DNA from: Pelodera strongyloides
Taxonomy: Eukaryota; Nematoda; Chromadorea; Rhabditida; Rhabditidae
DNA: 64,000 nt
Direction of reading: 5' to 3'
Assembly: GCA_036852015.1 (NCBI GenBank)
Contig: JAANDG010000019.1
Coordinates: 1-64,000, forward strand
Below the pieces are notes generated by a model. It searched no databases. It was given only the letters and a program-made list of their open reading frames with translations, and had not been told where the DNA came from. Each line of letters opens with the position of its first letter. Position 1 is the first letter of the stretch. Below, in pieces: positions 55,498 to 64,000 of the stretch. The position numbers were made by a program, and so were the translations under genes.

Positions 55498-56362
55498 GTG
55501 TGGGGTATTATGATTGTTGATAATATGTGAGGAATTGCGTTGCACCATGTACTCCCAAGTGGTGACGTCATGTCATATATTTAGGCTAACGAATGGGAAT
55601 TTATCTTAATAACTTAATCCTTTCTAAATTCCCAAGTTCCCTGCTTATCAGTGGAAAAAAAAGGTGTTGATAAAAAGCCGTCAGGCGCCGCAAAATCTTG
55701 GCCAAGCATTGTGTTGGAGTTCCACTTTCCGCGCGTTCTACCGTAATGTTTTTTTGCTGATTTTGAGTCCATCTTTCTGAACTCTACTGATGTTAGTTTA
55801 TGTAGATATGCGATTGTAAAACGTGAAGATAATTTATGGTTAGTTAGGCAATTTTCATTTTCCTTTATTACTCATACAAATGTGTAATGTGCCTAAATTA
55901 AGGCTATGCCCAGCACCTTAATTTAGTATTATTGTGTAGTTGTGTAGTGTGTGATGTGCATGAATGGAAACGAGCACGTCATTTGTAGTAACGAACACAC
56001 CATTTATTGTCGCATGTTGTTAGTTACGACGGGCACACTGAGTTGTTAGTTGGCCCGCGGCGCATGAAGGATAGAGATCTCTACGTCCGTTGTCGCGGCG
56101 CAGAGAAGATGAAGAGTAAACAGCTGATATTGATAAAAGGTAAGGGTTAAGCTGAAAACAACCCTTATGCGTGCAATAAAAGTGTAACGCATGAAGCTCG
56201 CGCGGTCGCCTACACGCCCGACACTGCTCCAGTCATTATTTCTTCACTATTCGTGGCGTGCTGCTGTTAATAGTGTGCGGGTAATTCTGTAGCAACATGT
56301 ACTCCCAACTGGTGACGTCATATATTTAGGCTCACGATTATCATTTTGTTTGCGCATTTTAC

Positions 56363-56688
56363 TTAAATGGTCAGGCCCATTTCAGGTAATCCCTATTTTT
56401 GATGACTTAATCTGATTCTTCATGTCAAATATAGCAGGATGTAATTTTCCAATCTTCCGGCGCAACATTCACTCACTTCAGCATATTATGATCAATCAGC
56501 GCGAATTGGCGTGACAACTGCGATAGATTGTTGGGTAACACATGCTATGGTAAATAGCTGAATACAGCGTGGATGTTGCGCCGGAATATTGGAAAAAATT
56601 GCATCCTACTATATGTATTTGACATGGAGAATCACATTTAGTCATCAAAAATAGGGGCTACCTGAAATGGACCTGACCCTCTAATAAC
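56363..56688. mobile_element. TTAA-type foldback (TTAAATGGTCAGGCCC)
   Basis: Left end TTAAATGGTCAGGCCCATTTC and right end GAAATGGACCTGACCCTCTAA are inverted. Long inner arms share blocks such as 'ttccggcgcaacat' and 'atgttgcgccggaa'. It directly abuts the next MITE and splits the upstream part of duplication unit 2. Confidence 0.7.
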
Positions 56689-56690
56689 GT

Positions 56691-57147
56691 TTCCAGGGAG
56701 AGGCCCATGAGAATAAAGTTTTCCTCAATTTATTTGTAAAGAATGTCGGGAATTTCAGAAATGTTACTGTGAAAACCGCATTGCTTGAAGCCTAGTGCTC
56801 ACAGAATTATTCCCCGGCAAAGAGTTCGGCCAGGTACCGTAGTCAGAATCAATTCTCTCGCTTTTAGGGGATTCTTGCATTGCAAAGGCCTCTTTATAGT
56901 CGTAGGAATGATCTTTATTCGTTTGACCATTATTCTATGTAGAAAGAACGCAAATGAACGGATATAACCCGTAAAAATGAATTTTGGCGTTGCTGCCTAC
57001 GGTACCTAGCCGAACTGTTTGCCGGGGAATAACTCTGCGAGTTCGAGGCTTCCCGCAATGCGGTTTTCACAGTAATATTTCTGAAATTCCGGACATTCTG
57101 CACAAGTAAATTGAGGAAAACTCTTTCTCATGGGCCTCTCCCTTTAA
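56691..57147. mobile_element. TTAA-type MITE (AGGGAGAGGCCCA type), copy 3
   Basis: Homologous to 55051-55497. The left border has degenerated (TTCCAGGGAGAGGCCC instead of TTAAAGGG), while the right end CTCTCCCTTTAA is intact. Confidence 0.8.
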
Positions 57148-57245
57148 TTACCCTAGTTCGCTGCTATCTTTGAAAAAGCATTACCAAAAAAGCTTGTAAT
57201 TTCTGGACGTAACATACAGTTGTGGCAAATGCACTTCATTTTCAG

Positions 57246-60200
57246 GCGTCTGTTTCCTATGAATGGCAGTAAATCTCCGGCGTCGCAGTCAGGTCGGATG
57301 AATCAAAATATCAGGAATATGTTATGCATTTTCTCATTGAATGTTTTCTAGTTATGGTTCCTTTTATTGCCTGACCATTACTGTTTTACCAGGTATACAA
57401 TATCTAACGCCTAAATCCCTTTCCACTAAGTTTTCTCGTCATTTTTTGTTTCAGACACCAACTCCACCAAAACCCGATGTTGTTCCTCTGAACTTGGTGG
57501 CCAAACATGTTGGAGAAGAGATTGATGTTCTTGCGATTATTGAGAAAGTCGGTCCTCTCGAAAAGGTGGGTTTCGTGCTTCCCTTTGAAAACATTTATGG
57601 TTGCATTCTTCATGTTGAGGTTTTGTTAATTTAAAGGGACGCAGTCACTACAAAATCATCATTTTACTTCGAGTTTACTTGTATTTAATAAAGAATAGAG
57701 AAAAACACTGCCTAAACCGAATAATTTGAATTCAAGCAGAAAAGTACTTCTACTAAATTACCGCGGGATTGCGAAACGTGTTCAGACAGCTGCTTCTAAA
57801 TCGGCAGTATGCAAATTTTTTCGGAAAATATCTGCATATTATATTTTTACATATAATGCAAGGGTGTGGAGGCATCCCTATACGTTTCGTAATCCCGCGG
57901 CAATTTAGTAGAACTACTTTTCTACTTGTTCAGTCCTTGAGTTATAATTCAAATTATTCGGTTTTGGTAATTTTTCTCTATTCTTTACTAAATACAAGTA
58001 AACTCGAAGCAAAATGATGATTTTGTAGTGACTGCACTGCGACCCTTTAAAAGCCACGGTGGATCCTTTAGACTCCCGAAGTAATTCCACAAAAGACAAG
58101 GCAAAAGCCGCAGTTTTACACATACATGTTCAAGAATAATGAAGAAAAATATGAACATTATTCCAGCCTTTTGAAGTTTGACTATGCAATTATGGCGAGG
58201 TGTCTGCCGACTCTCTGCGTTCATTAGTAGGATAGGGTTGTTCTTTTTTATTTTGTGTATTACACGAAATAATGTAATTATATTTGTAGTTCCTTAACAA
58301 GAAACGAGCGAAGTGTGTGCGCAGAGAGCTACAACTAACTGACAAGACTCGGGAAGTTATCAGTTTGGTACTTTGGTGGGACCAGGCCAGGGAATTTAAT
58401 GATCCGAAAGGAGTGGTTATCTCTATCAAGGAGGCGAGTGTTAGTGATTACCAGGGTAAGCGTTCGATATTGGATTGAGAGTTGAGACATTTCCCCTTGA
58501 CTAACGAAAACTGCGCATTTATCGCAGACTAGCTCTTGTTCCGAGATAACAGTGTATGGGAAATTCTTCCAACATTAATAATTAACGGCTAAAACTAAAT
58601 TATTTATCAAATTGGTTGCAGGAAAGATTTCGATCACAAGCGGCCGTGACATTCGGATAAATCCGCCCTGGAAACAGGTCCGCGAGCTGCTTGACTGGTA
58701 CAGAAAGGAGCCGACCGAGAGAAAAATTTCTTCAGCCATGTCTGGAGATGACTCAACTAGTTCAGCCTCTAACAAGTCTGAATTTATTCCACTCAGTGAA
58801 ATAGCTGACCGCGTTGGCAAGAAAGTCGACGTTCTAGTTGTCGTCGACTGTGTCAATCCGGTTCGGCCGGTATGTTTTACTTAAAATGTCGATTTTGACA
58901 TATCCGGCTTTCATCGATTAGGTCATTAGATTAGGTGTCTCTATTCTGGGCGTACAATAGGTGGGAGCTTTGTTTACCCTGGTCTCCGAAGTCATTATCT
59001 CTAATTCATCTTAGTAAATAATAAATGATATCCATACGCCAATGTTGTATCCGTATTATGGACCTAACTAAGCCTAAGATCGAAATTCGGGCCGGGTTTT
59101 GAAACACATCGTGGTCGACTGAATTCTTGCGTATTTATGCTGTTTATGCTCACTTGCATAAACTGTATAAGAATGCTGGTGTACTCTATACGTTTCAAAA
59201 CCCGGCCGGCATTTCGCTTTAACTTTTACCTTTTCAGTGCCGCACCACTGGCTCGAAGCGGGAAATCCAACTAATCGATCCGTCCTGCACCATTGTCACG
59301 TGGACACTTTGGAATGACCCTGCCAAGCAATTTGCCCAAGTCCAGGGAAATGCAATCAGAATCAAAGGGGCCAAAGTCGTCGAATTTAGGGGTACTAATT
59401 TGAGTAGTTAGCACCATCAACATGTTCAAACATGCCCACCTAATCGTAGGATAGGATGCTTGCGTTTTTTTTGCTGAAAACATAAAATAACGAATACAAT
59501 AGTATTGTAATTATTGTTGTTTTTGTATTGTTAAAGCGAAATACCGAGTGGTATTGTTGTTTTTGTATTGTTAAAGCGATAGCGGGTGGTTTTTGAAACC
59601 CATCGATTAGACCAGCATTCTTATGCAGGTTATGCAAATGAACATAAATTAGAATAAAAAATCGAGCTAAATTTGAGCAAACTAGCGTAAATACGTAAGA
59701 ATTCAGTTGCCCACGGTGACTTTCAAAAACCGGCCGGTATTTCGCTTTAACCAGCCGGCTGGGCCGCCTGAGGCGTCTTTCCAAGATAATATAGTACGTA
59801 AGTAAATAATTGAAACTATGTAGGTAGTATTCCGAAAGAAATGTGTGAAAATGGATACAAACTTGGGTGTCTGCCACCCTTTCACAATCTTTTAGTTGTT
59901 CAGATAAGTTCTCACTGAACAACGGCGCTTACACAAGGGTTGATAGTGATGGTTCCGAGTCTAAGGCGGTTGGAGATCTCCTGATGTGGTACAAGGAGAA
60001 GAGGAAGCTGGAAAATATCACCAATATTTCGTATGTGCCGCCTAGCAAAGGCGCCAATAACACCCCATTTACGCTAGACGTGATCTCGCTGAAGAGAATT
60101 TCAAGATATGCTGGAGGGCGTGTTGACATACTGGCCGTTGCCGATAGGATCGGTTCGGTGAGCGAGGCGAGTTTTTTGTATTCAAATTAAATTAGGTTGA

Positions 60201-60996
60201 TGACCTCCAACTTGCCCTTATTACTGTACGTATTTCGAGAAAATTGCGAATTATTTTTTGGGGAACATGCCAAAAATTGTTTCCATCCATATTATGTGAA
60301 ATCTACGTATACTTTCGTCTACATGGGAAACCAAAAACCCCGATTTCGCCCCGATCAAGTCCCTCAAAAAATCGGGCCTTGATTGGGGCGAAATCGGGAT
60401 TTTTCACTTTCCTGTGTAATTGATAACCACCGGCTACCGTACTCGTATGTGTTTTCGAGGTTCGCCGCAAGTTATTGTTGTTGCTGGTCCAGGATGGGGT
60501 TAAATGTTGTTTCGAAGTATTACGTTTAATTTTTAGTTTAAAAACAAGAAAGGTAACGACTGCGTGCAGAGGATTGTGAAACTCGTCGACGAGTCGGAGA
60601 AAGTTACCGAGTTGATTTTGTGGGGCAACAATGCAATGACATTCGAAGGAGAGGCCAAAGAAGGAGACATCATCGGGATCAAGGGTTCACAGGTTAACAA
60701 GTACAAGGGTACGTTCTTGAACACTTGCAGATACAATCATTCCTTATCCTATAAATACAGAAAAAAATGCGCTGTTTGCCTCTTCGTGACTTAATTTAAA
60801 AACGATTTTCACTGATTTGCCCATAATTTATCCAGAGGTTCATTATATATGTATGTACCTACCACGGTAACATATGCAACTTATTCTGAATAATCAATTT
60901 TCAGACTCGTTTTCCCTTACTAGCGGTATACGCATGGAAATTAACCCCGACATCGACGGAATGTCTGAACTAAAGAACTGGTACTTGGAAAATTGA
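57246..60996 (+). CDS. Duplicated RPA1-like 3' half: second array of three DBD-B-like OB folds
   Basis: Exons 57455-57565, 58290-58455, 58622-58869, 59238-59391, 59904-60157, 60537-60708 and 60905-60996 match those of the RPA1-like gene one for one, join in phase, and give about 398 residues without a stop. Differences are mostly conservative and concentrated outside the beta-strands, which suggests selection on protein. The counterpart of the linker exon starts at 57246 but its donor GT has been lost (AATATGTTATGC where unit 1 has AATAAGGTAATC), and no N-terminal OB fold or start codon is visible upstream. Since unit 1's linker exon ends in phase 0 and 57455 begins in phase 0, the array could be an alternative 3' cassette of the 44.2-kb gene. 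Otherwise it is a 5'-decapitated paralogue. Confidence 0.6.
57631..58050. mobile_element. TTAA-bounded MITE (TTAAAGGGACGCAGTC type)
   Basis: TTAA borders; inverted ends AAAGGGACGCAGTCACTAC and GTAGTGACTGCACTGCGACCC, with arms of about 180 bases ('atcatcattttacttcgag' opposite its complement). Located in the intron between the first two OB exons of duplication unit 2. Confidence 0.8.
59073..59222. mobile_element. TTAA-type MITE (AAAGCGAAATACC type), copy 4
   Basis: The right end GGCCGGCATTTCGCTTTAA is intact; the left end is degenerate (AAGATCGAAATTCGGGCCGG). It lies in an RPA1-like unit 2 intron and its right TTAA ends only 15 bases before the splice acceptor. Confidence 0.7.
59532..59750. 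mobile_element. TTAA-bounded MITE (TTAAAGCGAAATACC type), copy 5, with duplicated left end
   Basis: The left terminus occurs twice, at 59532 and 59572, through a 40-bp tandem duplication ('ggtattgttgtttttgtatt' plus TTAAAGCGA). The right end GGCCGGTATTTCGCTTTAA is intact. Located in the intron after the exon at 59238-59391. Confidence 0.75.
60338..60398. repeat. Short intronic hairpin
   Basis: CCCGATTTCGCCCCGATCAAG is complementary to the downstream CTTGATTGGGGCGAAATCGGG with one G:T, separated by about 20 bases. It lies in the intron between the exons ending 60157 and starting 60537. Confidence 0.65.
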
Positions 60997-61698
60997 TGAT
61001 CACCAATGCTCTGCACTCTAAATATCTTCTCACATTTCGCGCCCGACTTGCCGTATGTGGATGACGTCACATGTAAAATCCCTATATATAACTCTTTATT
61101 CAAATCAATTTAACATACAAACAATGGCAAACCCGATAATTATTCTGTAAATATTGTGTGTATAATTAGTAGCATGTATTTGTATGAAGTTTCCCATTTA
61201 TTTTTTCTTATTAGTTAGTCATTTCCCTCACTGCTTTAATACTTTAGTAATATTGTTTATTAGCAAATACAGTAAAATGTTTTGATTCAGTGTCTCTTGT
61301 TATCCGTTTCTTCCCATTGATTACAACAGCAGGAACGTAGTCACGATAAATTCACCATGTTTATTTGGTTTTAATTAAATATAGGAAGATGTGATGAAAA
61401 ATATGGTACCAATATGAAGTTATAGAAAAACGAACTCGGGTAGATAATTCACTACGAATGGGAGTGACTAGATAACAATAGATTGTGTATGAAAGGGATT
61501 GCCCCGAGAATGCATTCCCTGCAGTGACAGCATATCACAATTGTTTAACACTGCAGTGCATTAATAATATTATAAATTAGAATGAGCCGGGCAATTGCGT
61601 ATATACTGTAGTCGAGTATCCCCCATTATTAGTGAAATCTCTCCCCGAGTTTGTTTTTCTAAAACTTCGAGTTGGTGCCGTATTATTCCTTCCTATAT
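60997..61698. other. 3' flank of duplication unit 2; no gene
   Basis: It contains sequence homologous to the 3' flank of unit 1 (about 61135-61320). I see nothing else that can be supported. Confidence 0.4.
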
Positions 61699-62124
61699 TT
61701 AAAGGAGGAGGCTCACGAGAATGAAGTGCTCAAATAGTTTCCTTTTATCGACAGACGATGGTATTAAATTCCGAAAGACATACTTTACAAAGCAAATGCT
61801 TTTAATTGGAAGGAGTAAATCAATATGAATCTATGAAGTCTATAAAAATTTTGCATCGTAGTAAATAGTTGATTTCCATAGTGGGCATGCAAATTTACAA
61901 GTCATTTTGCAAGCCGGCAAAAAATTTGAATGCCCACTATGGAAATCAACTATTTACTACGATCCAAAATTTTTATAGACTTCATAGTCTTATATTGATT
62001 TACTCCTTCCAATTAAAAGCCTTTGCTTTGTAAAGCATGTCTTTCGGAATTTAATACCATCATCTTTCGATAAAAGGAAACTATTTGAGCACTTCATTCT
62101 CGTGAGCCTCCTCCTTATATTTAA
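61699..62124. mobile_element. TTAA-bounded near-perfect palindrome (TTAAAGGAGGAGGCTCACG)
   Basis: TTAA at both borders and two arms of about 195 bases that are complementary with few mismatches, from AAAGGAGGAGGCTCACGAG inward to 'catagtgggcatgcaaattt'. The loop is only about 25 bases. No coding capacity. Confidence 0.85.
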
Positions 62125-62561
62125 TGAACATAAAATAAAAATTGCGAAAATATCGTGACTGCGTTCCTTTAATAATAGTTTATTGGTTCAACGAGTCGAA
62201 AGGTTCACATTTATCTTAAAATAACGTCTAGTAACCCGATAGCCACAAGGTACCTTATGTTGTGCAGTAAAGACACCATCTTACTCTTACTAACACAGGG
62301 GTGATTTGCATTATAATACTGGTATCAAACAATTGAGAAATTCTCACACACTTTAAAGGCTTTACGACTGTTCAAAAACATTAGGTCAAGTATATTCTGG
62401 TATCTCTTTCCGAGTATTTTGAGCCTCGCATGTCTTCTTTCCCGTTCCATCGACGGAGAGTACGGTAGTTCGAGGGCCCTTATAATTTATAATAGTCAAG
62501 GAGTTCACTCTTCTCGCAATCAGGTTGCTGCCTTCGATGGTTTCTGAAAGAACTCTTTAAT

Positions 62562-62795
62562 TAGAAGTTTTAAATGTTAGCGGTTAAAAAAACTAGGTGG
62601 TCTGTCATATTATCATGCTATTTATTCCTTAACTCGTAGTTACACGAGCGCCCCATTTTTGCATATTTTGAAACCATTTAGAAGTTTTAAATGTTAGCGG
62701 TTAAAAAAACTAGGTTGTCTGTCATATTATCATGCTATTTATTCCTTAACTCGTAGTTACACGAGCGCCCCATTTTTGCATATTTTGAAACCATT
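62562..62795. repeat. 117-bp tandem duplication
   Basis: The unit beginning TAGAAGTTTTAAATGTTAGC and ending at ATATTTTGAAACCATT occurs twice head to tail, with only about one substitution (GTGG versus GTTG), so the duplication is recent. Confidence 0.9.
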
Positions 62796-62828
62796 ATTTC
62801 TCACCATAATTAACTACATCTCTACACC

Positions 62829-63010
62829 AGAGGCCGTATTCACCACTCCGTTTACCCCTGGAGAAAACTGTCTCTCGGAGAAAATTTACCTAGAAAGAGA
62901 GATTATGTCACAAAATTTGCATTCACCACTCACTCTCCTTCCCGAAAAATGCGTTCCAAAAGTTTTGTCTCTAGAGAAATGTTTACCCTTGAGTGGTGAA
63001 TTCGGCCTCT
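62829..63010. repeat. Foldback MITE (AGAGGCCGTATTCACCACT ends)
   Basis: AGAGGCCGTATTCACCACT at the left is inverted as AGTGGTGAATTCGGCCTCT at the right. Inner inverted words include GTTTACCC/GTAAAC and TCTCTCGGAGA-like blocks. Non-coding. Confidence 0.7.
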
Positions 63011-63064
63011 GCTCGTCATTTGGTGTGACAATCTACTGCTGCTAGTGTTCATTTTGTTTGGTAC

Positions 63065-63213
63065 GGGGTTTCCAACTATCTCAAAATTGTCCATGTTGCT
63101 GTCAATACCACCGTATTTTTGCACTAAGCCTGCATAATAAATACGAAAAATCAAAAAAATATTCTCGTTGTACTTCCAAAATACGGTAAATTTTCAGAAT
63201 GCTTGGAAATCAC
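63065..63213. repeat. Probable degenerate GGGGTTTCC-family foldback, copy 4
   Basis: The left end GGGGTTTCCAACTAT and right end GCTTGGAAATCAC match the family ends with several changes. The interior is not clearly homologous to the other copies. Confidence 0.35.
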
Positions 63214-63904
63214 ATTAACGGCGGTTACCCATGGCTCACCAGAAAGTCATTTTCATTGAAAATACTCAGATTGCACGGCTGAACTATGATATGAGAACAC
63301 AACCGCGTTGCATGAAACGTACAGCATTCAACTCACTTTGTTATTTGGCAAAAACTACCGACGCGAACATACCGTAACCGCTTAGATGCGGGAGAAACGG
63401 ATATGTTTAACGTGCAACATATATCCAAATTTCACTTTTATGCAACTGTGGTAGACCCTTTAACTCGAAAACAAAGTTGCCAAGCTCCATACACCTTTGA
63501 ATTTCTACATATTATTTTACATACATATTCTGGTATAGAAAACTTGTTTTACGTATTCTGTGTAGAGAGGAATAATACGAGTACATAGATAATTTTTACT
63601 TCGAGCGGCGGGCCCCACTCTTTAACCAATGAACAACAGTAACAGTAGTACAGTACCCATGATAATCATTCACCAATGAGCGTGCTTCACCTTTTTAGAG
63701 GGTAGTTGTTTATGAACGACTAGGAAATGATACTGTATAGATGATGTATGGGAGGTAAAATCCCCCTCCCACTTTTATCTGGCAGATTAAAGATGAATGA
63801 CGCGCGAACCAATTCACAGTATTTGATTAATGTTCTATCTGGTTAAATGTTTATATGGTAATCTCCAGAACTAGTTCGCATCAGCAAACGGGCGACAATA
63901 TGAT
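63214..63904. other. No gene recognised
   Basis: I see no supported gene or clear repeat before the possible exon that follows. Confidence 0.35.
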
Positions 63905-63947
63905 ATGATGCATTCAAAAGAGGACTTTATTAGCCTCCCTCCGCCAG
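63905..63947 (+). CDS. Possible first exon of a gene running off the window
   Basis: Two consecutive ATG codons open a 14-codon stretch (MMHSKEDFISLPPP) that ends in a perfect CAG/GTAAGA donor. The next exon, if any, lies beyond the window, so the call rests on start-plus-donor alone. Confidence 0.25.
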
Positions 63948-64000
63948 GTAAGATTTTTTTCCGGGTTTCAGGGTGTCAGTGATTTTCTGCGCTCAGTTCT

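Noticed and set aside
1..64000. CRISPR arrays, operons, bacterial promoters or ribosome-binding sites
   Set aside because: All coding evidence is intron-containing eukaryotic genes and eukaryotic transposons. No evenly spaced short repeats with unique spacers are present.

Overview
The window is eukaryotic nuclear DNA. It has split genes with GT-AG introns, many 3' splice sites close to TTTTCAG, dense MITEs, tRNA-derived repeats, and a BEL/Pao retroelement carrying an env region of the kind known from nematode Cer/Tas elements. The best guess is a repeat-rich nematode. A different small invertebrate cannot be excluded, because Penelope-like elements (absent from C. elegans) are also present.

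Layout. 0-4 kb: repeats, namely two GGGGTTT-ended foldbacks, a tRNA-headed SINE with a 15-bp target duplication, and a TTAA-bounded MITE. 3.95-16.34 kb: a complete minus-strand BEL/Pao element with two almost identical LTRs, a 5-bp target duplication, one 2896-codon gag-pol-env frame and an extra spliced zinc-knuckle gene downstream of env. 16.5-20 kb: a TIR-like repeat with an internal tRNA-Leu-like sequence, a LINE 3' fragment and an 830-bp polypurine/polypyrimidine palindrome. 20.7-28.0 kb (+): a 19-exon RBM26/27 (Swm) orthologue. 29.6-33.7 kb (+): a GT31 glycosyltransferase-like gene whose seventh intron holds a 57-bp minisatellite and a MITE. 33.9-36.8 kb: two Penelope-like copies in inverted, 3'-ends-outward arrangement inside one target duplication. 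38.6-39.5 kb (-): a small four-exon gene. 41.3-44.2 kb: a second copy of the tRNA-bearing repeat and a second inverted Penelope-like insertion. 44.2-52.1 kb (+): an RPA1-like gene made of an RPA70N-like OB fold, a proline-rich linker and three tandem DBD-B-like OB folds. 56.3-62.3 kb: a segmental duplicate of the 3' half of that gene, again three intact OB folds. Smaller foldbacks fill the remainder.

The host genes concern RNA decay/processing (RBM26/27), glycosylation (GT31) and single-stranded DNA binding (RPA1-like). They do not look functionally linked. The most unusual host feature is the RPA1-like locus, with a lineage-specific OB-fold array and a diverged, open second array that could act as an alternative 3' cassette. 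The most unusual mobile features are the spliced accessory gene of the BEL/Pao element and the repeated inverted architecture of the Penelope-like insertions. Exon models come from reading splice signals and checking codon phase by eye. No alignment or transcript data were available.
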